A stretch of 64,000 nt of DNA from Parietaria judaica (taxonomy: Eukaryota; Streptophyta; Magnoliopsida; Rosales; Urticaceae), in contig OX940870.1 in assembly GCA_954871525.1 (NCBI GenBank), forward strand, positions 12,555,501-12,619,500, read 5' to 3'. Every line of letters begins with the position of its first letter. Position 1 is the first letter of the stretch. Below the pieces are notes generated by a model. The model saw only the letters and a program-made list of their open reading frames with translations. It made no database searches and was not told the DNA's origin. The position numbers were made by a program, and so were the translations under genes. This document shows, one piece after another, positions 46,500 through 58,353 of the stretch.

Positions 46500-47200
46500 A
46501 TACTTTAAGGGGCAAATAGTAAAATAGCAAAACTTCAAACTCTAATTAATCAAATTGTCAATGTTTTTACTAATATTGTCAAATAGCCAATTAACTATGT
46601 TAATAAATCACGAAAGACCGGATTACCCTTGTATTAACGCGTATTAACGTGGTTAATTTGTTTAAAAATAATAATTATTTTAAAAAAAAAAAAATTATTT
46701 AAAAAAAATAATAATTTTTTTGTTAAAATTTTAATCACGATTTTTTATTTTTAAACAAATTAACTCCGTTAATACACATTAATACGTTTATTAACGTATT
46801 AACGTGGTTAATTTGTTTAAAAATAAATTAATTTTTTTAAAAATAAAATAAATATTTTTTTTTAAATATATTTTTTTTGTTAAAATTTTAATCACGATTT
46901 TTTATTTTTTAAACAAATTAACTCCGTTAATACACGTTAATACACATTAATAAACGTATCAACGTAGTTAATTTGTTTAAAAATAAAAAATCGTGATTAA
47001 AATTTTAACAAAAAAAAATTAAAAAAAATTAAAAAAAATTAACTACGTTAATACTGTTAATATGTTAAAAGGGTATCATAGGTATAAAATATGTTATTAA
47101 ATAACTATTTTGCTATTTCACAAAGAAAAATGAAAGGTTGGCTATTTGGCTAATCAAACATTTCAATTTGGCTATCTCATGCTATTTCTCTAACTGTAAT
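46500..47200. mobile_element. AT-rich foldback element (Mutator- or MITE-like)
   Basis: The outer parts contain related inverted blocks (left: atagtaaaatagcaaaac and aaatagccaattaac; right: aactattttgctatttc and ggctatttggctaat). The interior (46640-47060) is an array of alternating inverted modules, ttaacgtggttaatttgttt and aaacaaattaactccgttaa, with ttttaatcacgatttttta between. No transposase and no clear target duplication. Confidence 0.55.
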
Positions 47201-48380
47201 TAGTCCATTTGAATTGTTTTGGGTCTTTAGTATTCGTATTTGTTAAGGTTGGATTTCGTCAAATCCCTCCTTAATACTATTCATGTCGTTTTATCCTAAA
47301 AACGACGTGAAATGAGGGCAAGAGAGTTTGTTGACTTTCAGTCAACAGAGGACCATGCTCGAAGAACGTAAACCTGAGACGAAGACATTTCATAAACCTC
47401 GACGAAGAAGCTCCGATGAAGATCTTCTACGAAGGAACCTCGAGGAAGAATCCGCAAAGGAGAAGTTCATCGCAAAAGACCTTCATCGCGTAAAAGCTCA
47501 CCGAGAGAAAAGCTCATCGCAAAACCCATCGGATTAAATGAAGGAGGAATTCAGAATCACACAAATAAAGGAGAATCAGTCAATCAATCGAGGAAATCGT
47601 AGGATAATCAGCGTATTCAAGGAAGGTCAGCAACAATAAAAGCAAGAAAGAAGGAAAACCTAGCGAGATTTGAAGAACCAGAAAGGAAACGAATTAGAGA
47701 AACCCTAAGCCTATAAATATGCATGTAAACCTCATGAGAGAGAAACCCATAAATTGTCTTGTGAGCAATCTTAGAGAGAAAGAGTGTATTCTTGTTGTTT
47801 TCGATTTCTAAACTCATAATGATTTCGAGAATAGCAAGATCATAAAAGAGTCAAGAAATCATTGTAATTCAGTCATTCAATTGTCCAGCTAACCAACGGA
47901 AGAAACCGAGTCCTCATCGAAAATATAATAAATCAGAGATATTTGCATATTCATATTATTTGTGTATATTTTGATTATCTTTGTGACTGAAAGAGAGTGG
48001 TGCAAATCGCCCTCAACCGTATTTAACTTTAAGAATCGATACCATGACTCTGGTATAATTCATACCGAAGACCTTATTTAATGACAAATTTTATAATAGT
48101 TAGGTAACAATTATTGTTAAATCTAACATACAACATTATTAAAATAGAATTCAACCTAAATTTTTTGTTCCCATTTTCTTAATATAATTTTAAGATAGAA
48201 TCAGCGCTTAGAAGTTTAGAACTCTTCCTACCACCCTTGATTTTTCAAAAATAAAAACAATTCCAAACGAAAATTGAGCAAATTTACAGTACAACAATTC
48301 CGTTCCACTCAATTTATGATTAGCAAACCCTACAGCCAAAAACGCTACCCTTCCATAACAAAACCCAAAAACGGCATCTT
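47201..48380. other. Possible solo LTR (about 47245-48050) and spacer
   Basis: Starts near tgttaaggttggatttcgtc. It contains a TATA-like cctataaatatgc (about 47709) followed by a transcribed-leader-like stretch (gagagagaaacccat, agagagaaagagtgtattcttg), as in plant LTRs. No partner LTR or target duplication was found. The frame at 47328-47537 is a low-complexity repeat of K/E/R/S codons and is not supported as a gene. Confidence 0.3.
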
Positions 48381-49865
48381 TTAACGAGTTGTCGTGGACC
48401 GAGTTTTCCGCAACCTGCCACGTGTCAATCGGATCGCGTCTTCCATGACCGTTTCCTTTGGCATGGCGCCTCCATTTTCAGCTTCCGAAGAACTCGGCCC
48501 CACCGCTGCCTCAACCTGCATTGCTTCCGATTCTGCTGCCGCAGATTCGATCAACTTTTCCGGCGCCGAGGCCGACTTTTGAACACTTGAAGCTGCCGCT
48601 TGATTCTTAGCGTTCAAAGCCGCCGCAACTGTCCCCGCTTGATTCTTAACATTCGGAGCCGACGGTGCGGCCTGAAGTTTGGCACTAGGACCCGGCGCCG
48701 CTTGAGGCTTAGGGTTTTGGGCGCTTGAAATTGCTCCTGCTGAGGTGGCGGGTTTGAGCACTTCGGAAGAAGAAGCCAGCTCGTCTGCTATCTCCTTTTG
48801 GTATTGGCTTGAAGTCGTGCTCGATGTGGGAGATGGTGGTTCTTCGGGCTGCGTCGGTGGTTGGCGAGCAAGGGGTTGTCGGGGCCTACCACCGCCTTGC
48901 TGAAGTGGCTGTGATAAAAGAAAATAAAAATAAAAAATAGGAGTGAAAATGACGATTTTGGTGTCAAGAAATTTAGATCTTATGGTTTCAATGGAATATT
49001 CACCTGGGAAGGACGAGGTCTCGGTGTTGATTGCGAGGCAACGTATTGCAGTATGTCAAAGATTCTGGTCTGGCCGTAGCTTGCAGCTCTTTGGCAGTAC
49101 AGAACTACGTAGTCACCAGCTCGGGCCCTAAGTTCCAACAAATTCCGATCGATTTCGTTCTCATGCTTTGCAAGATAGGGTTTGAAGAACGAATCATACA
49201 CATATGTCGTCCCCTGATGCAAACAAAATACAGTCATCACATACCATTGAAATAAATATAAAAAATTTAAGAGCATAAAAGAATACTAAAAAATTAGAAA
49301 CGGGATCTCGTACCTTCATTCGAGGGTGCCACAGATATATGAAGAACAACAACTTTACTTCACAATACATTGGAACCCTTCAAAAGGAAGTGGAAAAAAC
49401 TTATAAAATAAGAACGAACAATAAACTCCAAACATTTAGATTAGAAAAGAAAAATACCATGAAATAAAGGTGTCTCCAACTCTTTCACACACCGTCATGA
49501 ACGCGACCAGAATCCTGCTCGAAACAGAAAAAGAAAATAAAAAAATAAAAAAATAAAAAAATCACAGTATGAGTATTAATATTATTATCTACAAGATTGG
49601 TGCGGCGGAAGGAAGAGCAGAAGACGTATAAACATACCAATACTGACACCAAAAGAGAAGTTGTTCAATTTCCGGTTTGTTCTTCTCGACAGTTTTGTAG
49701 CACTCGTAAGCGGGATAGGCATAACCAAGGACCATTCTGCCAACACCAAAAAGCGACAAACAACTAAGTTTCTCACACAAGAAAGACGAAAATGTTCGGT
49801 ATCAACGAAAAGAGAGCTCATAGGGCGACATACACAAGTCCTCTGGTTATAAACGATCCGATCAT
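48381..49865 (-). CDS. HVA22-like protein (TB2/DP1/REEP family), 329 aa
   Basis: Six exons on the minus strand (49865-49834, 49736-49638, 49514-49458, 49377-49314, 49213-49004, 48908-48381) give 990 nt in frame with GT-AG introns. The TB2/DP1 domain occupies about residues 1-110: MIGSFITRGLV, MVLGYAYPAYECYKTVEKNK, WCQYWILVAFMT, VKLLFFIYLWHP, TYVYDSFFKPYLAKHENEID. It forms hydrophobic hairpins that shape tubular ER membrane. An amphipathic helix follows. The long tail (about 155-329) is Pro/Ala/Gln-rich and ends METVMEDAIR-like, then TRGRLRKTR, as in the longer HVA22 proteins (G/H/I group) rather than the short HVA22A-E. HVA22 genes are often ABA- and stress-induced; no response element was tested here. 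The start is the first ATG; the 5' UTR probably extends to about 50600. Confidence 0.92.
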
Positions 49866-50640
49866 CGTGGATGCCTAGCTGCACAAAGAACATCAACAGC
49901 AAAAATGCTAATTGAATCAATAACAACGAAGATACAAATTTCACCTAACTGCTCAAAAATCAATACAGCAACCAGCAAAAAAAAAAAAAAAAAAATCAAT
50001 CTATGAAATTCTTGCAAATCATATTTCTCACAGAAATGGCATACAGTCACAGATTTTTGTAAGAAATGGATGCAAATCAAGTCATGAATTTAGGGCCAAG
50101 CTAATCGCACCAAACAACTAGCTTCCTAGAAAGAACATCAACAATCAAAACCTTCACAAAAGCACGAAGACTCTCGAGCAATGGTTAAAATAGAGGAATA
50201 CAGAACTGCGAACGCTTCAAAAACATCCCCAAAATAAAGCCAAACATCATCTTCTCTCGAGCATTTTACAGAACAAACTTCCCATTCGCGTTTCCAGAGA
50301 GATTGCCGTATATAAGGAAAGTACTCCATTAAAACAGCTTCAAAGAGAACCAGAAAAAAAAAGGTGATTCCAAGGAAAATAAAATCGCAGAGAAATGGAG
50401 GTAATACCGAATGGAGACGATTTGAAAAATTTGGAGAAGAAAACAACGCAGGAAATCTGGATAACCGCTGAGAATCGGAGGAACCACTCTCGTCTCCGAT
50501 GATTCCGAGGAAATCTCCGACGAAGAGTCGCCGGTGCCTCCACGATCGGCTCCGATTGCAGCGGCTATGGAGACGGTGAACGAAGCGTTCTCTCTCTCTC
50601 TCTCTGCTCTCTTCGGACTTTGGAGAGAGATGGTTTGTTT
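49866..50640 (-). other. Probable 5' UTR with intron(s) of the HVA22-like gene
   Basis: No ATG frame here matches a family. The TC-rich block at about 50585-50605 (GA-rich in transcript sense) and a flavour of untranslated exon plus intron suggest the transcript starts near 50600. Possible acceptors precede 49866. Confidence 0.45.
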
Positions 50641-53447
50641 AAATTCGATTTTTCATTTCTTTTTTATTTTTATTTTTATTACGAAATAATTTTGCGGCGT
50701 CTGATGTAATTAATTTCAGTTTAATCCCAATCGTGTGATTTTTCATTGCCGTAGAGAGGAGATTTTGCTCCCCTGTGTGTGACGATCATCAAATCGTTCA
50801 TTGTGGAACTGTCTTGATCACCGTTGAAATTGAATCGGACGGCTGATATTATTTTCTTTTCGTGGGTACCTTAAAATTAGTCATTACGCATGTAAATTGG
50901 CGATCCCTTCTAAATTTGTGAGAGAAATATAAGGTCTATAATGGAAAAAAATATATATATTTAGACGTGTTGAAAAGTTGTAAAATAATAATTAAATAAG
51001 ATTAAGATTGAATTAGGTGGAAGTTTTTACCGATTTGTCCTTGAAACTTGAAAGGTAATTTGAGGGTAAAAATGTAGGGGTGAAATTTATATACAGTTCG
51101 TTTTTAGTATAAAATAATATAATAAAAAATTGAGAATTAAAAGTTAACCGGCAAAATAATACCTTTCTTAAAAAGAGTTCGGTTTAAAATTGATAAAATA
51201 TTATTTTTTTACTGATTACCGATTGTTACCAGATTTTTTTTCTTTCAAAACAAGGGTCGATGGTGATTTTTTTAATATATATCAATATTTAGACAAAAAT
51301 GACTTGAAAAAAAAATGTGATTTAGGAATGGCATATTGGTAAATGAAGCAAGCAAGAATATGCTTGAAGATAACGTGTAACAAAGTGTTGAAATGGATAA
51401 TTGGATTTAAAAAGATAGAATTTGGTTTATAATAAACAAGTCCCACGAAATATTTATTTTTTTCACGGTAGGGTCGACATTAATAACGGTAAACTCATCT
51501 TGGAATTTCGAGATCAAAAGTAGTCATCATCTCATAATAAAACTAGTTTATTGAGTTGAATCTTTATCTTATTTTATTTTGGGAAATAAGTATTCAATAA
51601 ACTTGACGTTATCAAGAACATTTTAAAAAGCTTGTGACCCGAGGGTTATTATATATACTTTTTAAATAACAAAAGTCATGCTAATATACAGTTGAGTATG
51701 ATTTCTATACATTATTTGGTCTCTGATTAAGGAAAGGGCCTTTTATAGTTTTATACAATAGCGAATCTTTAATTACGAGACGAAGTAACAAAATTAAAAG
51801 TTCTATTTTATACAAATATCATCATCAATAAAAGATCTAAAAATTCAGATGTAAAAATCACCGATGATAATCTAAATTTTATAACGCTAAATTTAACAAG
51901 GGAATATGCAATTTTATCATCCTCTCTCTAAAAATAAGTTACTTTAGAATAGGTAAGCTAAAACATTTAGAGAATGAGATCTCTATAATAAAAACCCAAT
52001 TAAATTATAGGACAAACTCTAATAGTATAATGATCATTCTCAGTCAAGATCTCACTTCAGACAAGAAACATATCATAAAGAGAATTCACACATGTTAATA
52101 ATCATTTACCTGTCGTTTTTATCGATAAGTATTCATCCTTTGCAAAAAAGTAAACTGTAGATCGACTAATTAAAGTATAGAACATGTTAGTACTGGATTT
52201 ATATGGACCACATATATAATATATTCACCCTTTTTCACTTGATAATTCTAACTTGAGAGCCATTTTTTTAATAATATTATCAAAATAACCCCACAACCCG
52301 ACCAAAAGAGAAAGAAGAAACTAAAAATAAAGGTGCCTTATCGTTGCTTGTATATTAGAAGCAAAGATGATTATGGAAAATTGTGATACAAGTCCTAAAA
52401 CTAAGCCCAATTAAGTTACAAGATAAGGCTTTTTTTTTTTTTTGCCACATTTCTGACTTTACTATAGACTATGAATAAGTGAAAAAAGATCTTATACGTC
52501 CATAATTTATTAAACATAAAAAATAGATGATTTGTTTGGACTTCGATTTTAAAATTATGACTCATTTATTACTATAAAAAAAATCATCGTTCAGACGAAC
52601 AAGAGTACACAAACATAACAAACAGGTTCGGCCCGTTAACGAAATAAATCCGTTGATCTTATATATTTCATTATGGCAATGAATATATTTTTTTCCTGTT
52701 CTCAATGAACTATATGAGAAGATAGAATGTCAATAATATGGGACTTTCTAAGTGGTCCACCAATTTTATTTTATTATGAAAAGATTGTAAGAGACATGTT
52801 ACGTTACTTACTACTCTCTTACCTACCGCTTTATTTATTGCACTCAAAATTGGAGCTAACATTTTGTAGTATGGACTGACCTGATGTTAATGTATCGGAG
52901 ATCTCAGCATGCTCTACAGCTTGTAACTTTTAATACATTCATAAATATTTCTGATACATCTATTGTATTTGGAGAAGATTAAAGAGAAAGATGATTACAG
53001 ACAATGATTTAATTTATGTTAGTAAACATTTTGGTAATATAATTCAGTGCTTAGGACAAAGAAGATTTAATAATTTATAAAGAGAAATCAGAAATGAATA
53101 ATGCAAGGGAAGAAAAAGGAGGCATATGGATGTGGGGGTGGTTATCCGAAGCCTTGGATCCCACGTTATTCTCTCTATAACAATACTTACAGTGACTAAT
53201 TGACACAATTTCCCTGATCTTTGCTAATTTTTTTAAAGAATAAGACGTATCAATGCACAAGTTAAACTTCGCACATAAAATGCACTATGACATCCCAGAA
53301 AACAAGAAATGTTGAGTTTTTTCGGAAGAAAATAAAAATCCAAAACAAGAAGTTTTGAATCCGTTTTTTTTTCTTTCTTTCCATATTTTGAATTTGAAAA
53401 ATCCGAAACCATAATTTCTGGTTCCATATTTTTTTATAGAAATTGTA
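50641..53447. other. AT-rich intergenic DNA
   Basis: No gene, RNA or element could be supported in about 2.8 kb. Confidence 0.4.
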
Positions 53448-53563
53448 AGAAATGCCCATTTTGTGTAAAAGGTTTAAGAAAAATGCCCATATATGAGAGT
53501 AAAAAATGCACACGGTGGACATTTTTCTTAAACTTTTGACACAAAATAGGCATTTTTTAAAAT
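53448..53563. repeat. Short foldback repeat, arms about 45 bp
   Basis: Left arm gaaatgcccattttgtgtaa ... gtttaagaaaaatgcccat is repeated in inverse on the right (ggacatttttcttaaac ... tgacacaaaataggcatttt). The roughly 25-base loop holds tatgagagtaaaaaatgc. Likely a small MITE or the remains of one. Confidence 0.75.
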
Positions 53564-54805
53564 AACCTTTTTTTTTTAAATCATATTACTAAAAAAAGTT
53601 AAAAACACAAAACTAAAACCAGAACTCTCGATTTTGATCAAATCCGAAATTTAGAACTGAAGTTCGTTTTTTTTTTCTTTCATATTTAAGGCACTAATAA
53701 CACCATACCAACTCCAAATTATGAGGAAACATATACACTAAAAGGAAGATTCCCAAAAGTAAAGCACCCATAAAAGGATGATTTTTTTTTTCTTTCTTTA
53801 ATAAATCAATTGAGGCCATAGGGTCATTGGTCACGTGCTTGTTCATGATTGTTAGAAATAGAATAGTACATTGATGCCAATTTATCCATTTGTTTGTTGG
53901 AATGTCACTCTCCTTATCTTCACTCCAATCCACTTACCACTAAGAAAACTCTCCACCTTTTCATTCTTCAACTTCAACAACAACTACTCTCAAAAACTAG
54001 CCGTTGGCTTAAGGCCTTCGCTTTAACCGATGTATTTACTCATAATTACGCTTGAAATCGACTTAATACGTCTTCATTCTTCTATAATTGATTATTATGG
54101 ATTGTTTTAAAATATGCTTGAAAATTGAAATAATAGCTCCATAAATAAAGTGTAGTAGTTTTGTTGAAAGTTACTGTTTGAAATATATATTATGACTATG
54201 GCAAGTTGTTCATATGCCCCTACTTAGTATTTACTATGGCTATGCATGATGATTGAAATTTACTATGATCGTTTTCTTGAAATGTTAGATCAAATTTGCA
54301 TAATAATGCACACAAAATAATAAAATTATATTCCTCGGAAATTAGTTCTTTGGAAAAAGCAGAAAAGCAAAATCTGTTTGTCTACAGCTTGTCATTATAA
54401 ATTAATGTATTATTGTATCGTCATTCAAGTGGCTAATTTCTCTGATTTTGAGAATCCAAAGTCGCCATTATCAAATTAGCATTATTGTAGTTATAAATAT
54501 CCATAATTCGTTAGCTAAACTTGGGTTTGTATCTTGAAAGGCTTACATTATCCTTGTGTAAAAAATTTGAGAGTTGACTATGAGATATGATTCATCCAAA
54601 AACATGAACATATAGACATGGCCTAGGTAGGACAATGGCTAGTCCATTAATGTTCCGTTAAGATATATATTGGAGGCATACGTCATTCAATTCAAATGTG
54701 TTGATTCTTAATTTTGTAAAAAGTAATCCCTCTAAGTATCTAACCTATTATTAACACTTTTGACAATGTCAAAAAATATAAACCATGACAGTTTCATTGA
54801 GCTTA
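53564..54805. other. AT-rich intergenic DNA
   Basis: No gene recognised. Small duplications such as tttactatgg (about 54228-54265) are present. Confidence 0.4.
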
Positions 54806-54814
54806 TATAGTTTT

Positions 54815-56197
54815 GGGATAATAGCGGCAAAAGTGGCCAAAGTTAAGTCAAGTGTGCAAATAAGTGGCCAAACCGATATAATATCGGCATAAGTAGCCAA
54901 AGTTTACCAAACCGTGGACAGTACAAATTTCATCCATTTCAAGTCAACGCCGTTTGCCACGTCATTTCCACAAGTGTTGAGTTTTGGCCACTTATTTGCA
55001 CACTCGGCCTAACTTTAGCCACTTTTGCCGCTATTATCCCTTATTTTTTTACGTTCCAAAGTATTTTTTAGGGTTTATCTAGATTTTTTATTATTTTTCT
55101 TAAGATTTGACTAAAACTTGATTTCCGAAATAACTGATTCCGTTTTTTATATTTAGAACGCTGAATATCACTCTCAATTTTGAAAATATTAATATGTGTT
55201 ATCGGTTTCACATGTAATTTACGATCATAGGATTTGACATAAAACCTCTATATATTTAATTGTTAGGGACCATTAGATTTTTTTTAAAGGAATTGGTACG
55301 AAATACCCATTTAGCCACAAGTTTTTTTTTATTCAAATTACTCATTGTGTGTTTTAAAATGTACTAAAATAGGTATGTTTTAAAAATTTTGTACAAAATA
55401 AAAATTTCGTTAATAATGTTGGTTTAACATTGTTAGTTAGAGCCGAGACTAAAATCGAGACTTTTTTACATTATTTTATTAAGATTATTAATTTTATGAA
55501 ATTTTATTGTACCATGTTAGGAAATTTTATTGTATTTAATGAAATTTCATAAAATTAATAATCTTAATAAAATAATGTAAAAATGTCTCGATTTTAGTCT
55601 CAGCTCTAACTAACAATGTTAGGCCATCATTATTAACGAAATTTTTATGTTGTACAAACTTATTAAAACATACATATTTAGTACATTTTAATACACACAA
55701 TGAGTAATTAAAAAGAAAAAGAAAAACTTGTGGCTAAATGGGTATTTCGTACCAATTCCTTTAAAATAATCTAATGGTCCCTAACAATTAAGTATATAGA
55801 GGTTTTATGTCAAATCCTACGATCGTAAATTACATGTGAAATCGATAACACATTTTAATGTTTTCAAAATTGAGAATGCTATTCAGCGTTCTAAATTTAA
55901 GAAACGGAATCAGTTCTTTCGGAAATCAAGTTTTACTCAAATCTTAAGAAAAAGAAAAAACAAAAAAAAATCTTATAATAGTGGCAAAAGTGGCTAAAGT
56001 TAGGCCGAGTGTGCAAATAAGTGGCCAAAGCTCAACACTTGTGGAAATGACGTGGCAAACGGCGTTGACTTGAAATGGATGGAATTTGTACTGACCACGG
56101 TTTGGTAAACTTTGGCTACTTATGCCGATATTAAATCAGTTTGGCTACTTATTTGCACACTTGGCCTAACTTTGGCCACTTTTGCCGCTATTATCCC
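54815..56197. mobile_element. Palindromic Mutator-like foldback element, 1,383 bp, perfect 9-bp target duplication
   Basis: tatagtttt occurs at 54806-54814 and again at 56198-56206, directly abutting gggataatagcggcaaaagt on the left and its inverse on the right. A 9-bp duplication is the Mutator-superfamily signature. The two arms are inverted copies for nearly the whole length. Successive inverted blocks include agtggccaa, tttgccacgtcatttccac, gtacgaaatacccatttagc and ctcgattttagtctc, meeting near 55520-55545. It has no coding capacity. The full-length hairpin could be transcribed into a double-stranded RNA precursor, which is inference. Confidence 0.93.
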
Positions 56198-56206
56198 TAT
56201 AGTTTT

Positions 56207-57118
56207 TGCCACAAATATCTCATAAAAAAATGTTATTAACGAAATACACATGTTGTACATGTAACACCCCGGCTGCTCTATCGAATTGACGATTGTTTTC
56301 ATAGGCCAACACGGGTCTTTTCAGTGTGTTTTGTCCTTACTTGCACTTTTCAAGAAACTTCCCGGAAGGTCACCCATCTAAAGATTGCTCCAAGCCAAGC
56401 ATGCATAACTTTGGAGTTCATATGAATGAGCTACCGAAAAGAAGATGCATCTCATTGACATATGTAGTACCTTACAGTCTCATACTTGTATGATCTCCGA
56501 TAACCGTGTAGTTGCATATCTGCACAGTCTCGGTAACGTCCTATCAGCACATTCGCTTGCCCAGGTGATGCGGAACTACACAACTTACCATTTCTTGCCC
56601 TCTCGGCTCACGGGATTGATAACTGTCACAATACAAACCTTTTAAAAACTACTCATTTTAACACACACAACGGGTAGTTTTCAAAAAGATTTTGTAGTGA
56701 ATTGGACATATATTTCGTACAATTTTTTTACAAAAAATAAAGTTGTTGCGTGAAACAATGATAATATTAATGTTATATACTATTAATATTAAGGCGAACA
56801 TATATTGTTTTTTTTATTAATATTTAGTTGTTATTCTCTGACTCTGTTGACAAAAAAAATCAAACTATCTATAATCTTTCATTTCACTGAAATATTTTTA
56901 GTGGCTAAAGAAAACATATAAACATTAAGTAAAATAAGTACAAAGCCGACCCTGGATTTATCGTATCTTATCGAAGCTCGAGGCTAAGTAACATTATGGA
57001 ATCCTTAAAATATTCAAAAATTATATTTTTCATATTTAATTATATGTACGTTAACAGTAAAAACTCTTAAATTTAGAGGTCAAGAGGCGCCGATATATGA
57101 TATATCACTGAATCTGAG

Positions 57119-57120
<2 letters not shown>
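56207..57120. other. Old inverted-repeat remnant and AT-rich spacer
   Basis: With the solo LTR removed, 56232-56259 joins to 56636-56715 as one sequence. It resembles the 55655-55760 part of the neighbouring palindrome (shared order: ttattaacgaaat, tgttgtaca, aaaac, cacacaa.g.gtag). The LTR therefore landed in an older relative of that element. AT-rich DNA follows, with no gene. Confidence 0.6.
56260..56630 (+). mobile_element. Solo Cassandra-type LTR carrying a 5S rRNA-like segment, about 371 bp
   Basis: Begins tgtaacaccccggctgctc and ends aactgtcaca. The flanks gtaca (56255-56259) and ataca (56631-56635) form a 5-bp duplication with one mismatch. On the minus strand at about 56352-56420 it contains gaactccaaagttatgcatg, cttggcttggagcaatcttt and agatgggtgaccttccgg. 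These match the interior of plant 5S rRNA, which includes the polymerase III control region. Cassandra elements are short non-coding LTR retroelements with 5S sequence in their LTRs. Only one LTR is present and no primer-binding site follows, so this is a solo LTR. Confidence 0.82.

Positions 57121-57151
<31 letters not shown>
57121..57151. repeat. (AT)n microsatellite
   Basis: About 15 at dinucleotides directly beside the left end of hAT-type MITE copy 2. Confidence 0.9.
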
Positions 57152-57153
<2 letters not shown>

Positions 57154-57156
<3 letters not shown>

Positions 57157-57703
57157 GAGCGGAGCGGGGGCGGCCGCCCCCACTTGGTCCGAGCTCGTTA
57201 TTTTTTATTTTAATGTATTCATACTCTTATATAAGTTTATATATAAATAATAAACATAGCATTGGTAGACTAAATGTTATTATAGTGTAGTGGAATCATG
57301 TTGCTTTTCCAATTCTCAATCTATATATATTTTTAATTATTTTTTAGCCACAATTTTTATGATTACAATTTTTTTTTGAATAATAATAGTTTTAATGTCT
57401 CGTTTTATTTTAAAATTTATGAGAATTCTAATCATATAAAGATCCTAATGAATTATTTTCATAAGTCAAAAGTTCATAAAAAATAGTTGTAATGCAGTGT
57501 ATAATAGTAGTTTTAATACCTCGTTTTGTTCTGAAATTTATGAGAATTCTAATCATATAGAGATCATAATGAATTATTTTGCAGAAATCAAAAGTTCATT
57601 AAAGAAATAGTTTTAATGCGATGTATTATAGTAGTTTCAATGCCTCGTTTTATTTTGATATATTAATTTTTGCCCCCTCTTAGTTAATGTTCGGAGCCCC
57701 CTA
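57154..57703 (-). mobile_element. hAT-type MITE copy 2, about 550 bp, inverse orientation
   Basis: Starts caggagcggagcgggggcgg and continues cacttggtccgag, matching copy 1 read backwards. The internal block tataaataataaacatagca is also shared. The right end (tgttcggagccccctaa) is degenerate, and the target site lies in at-repeats, so no duplication can be proved. The interior shows repeated modules around gagaattctaatcatat and tgaattatttt (57420-57610). Confidence 0.8.
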
Positions 57704-58345
57704 ATATATATATGTGTATATATATAATTATGTCTGCAAATATAATCTAATTAAATTCAGTAGAATAGAAACAAAGTTTGAGGCAACATAAAGGGGAAAG
57801 CTTTTTCATTAGCAAGGAATAATAATGGTGGTTAGTTAGCTATTAAGTTGTTAAGTGGTATATATCTTTCAGATCAAATGCAATGATCGGTCTATTTTCA
57901 AGCATGAAAGAAGAATTGTCGCTGTATCACAAATTTGCCTATTGTCCTTCACTCCATTAATAGACCCATTTCAGATTCAAACTATATACGAGCATGCAAA
58001 TAAAATACACAAATCACCAAGAGCAAAAAAGAAGAAAAAGAAGAAGAAAACACTGACCCATTATGCAAGTAACAATAATTGCAAAGAATGCACGCGTGTG
58101 AATCTGTTGCAATCACACACAATCGTCCCCAAAACGGACTGCGATTGTCCTTTCTAAAATGTAATCTTTATAATTTAACGATGAAAAGTCGTGGCCTTAA
58201 TTAGTTGCGGCCTTATGGAGCAATTAACCACAAAAAGACTTAATTTATAAGTAGCATGGTTTTAAATGCTTTTGGTATGCTTGTTTCTTGAGAGTTGCGG
58301 CATGTTTTTGGCACGCAATATCTCCGTGAATAAATATATATTATC
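57704..58345. other. Spacer
   Basis: The frame at 57855-58157 includes a Lys run from aag repeats and no domain. No gene recognised. Confidence 0.4.
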
Positions 58346-58353
58346 AATATAAC

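Noticed and set aside
47328..47537. 69-codon Lys/Glu/Arg-rich frame
   Set aside because: Arises from degenerate repeats around gaaga/cctcga; no domain, and it sits in LTR-like sequence.
50340..50543. Minus-strand frame MEAPATLRRRF upstream of the HVA22-like gene
   Set aside because: Lies in the presumed 5' UTR; HVA22 proteins start at MIGSF, whose ATG is at 49865.
57855..58157. 100-codon frame with poly-Lys run
   Set aside because: Poly-Lys comes from an aag repeat; no supporting features.
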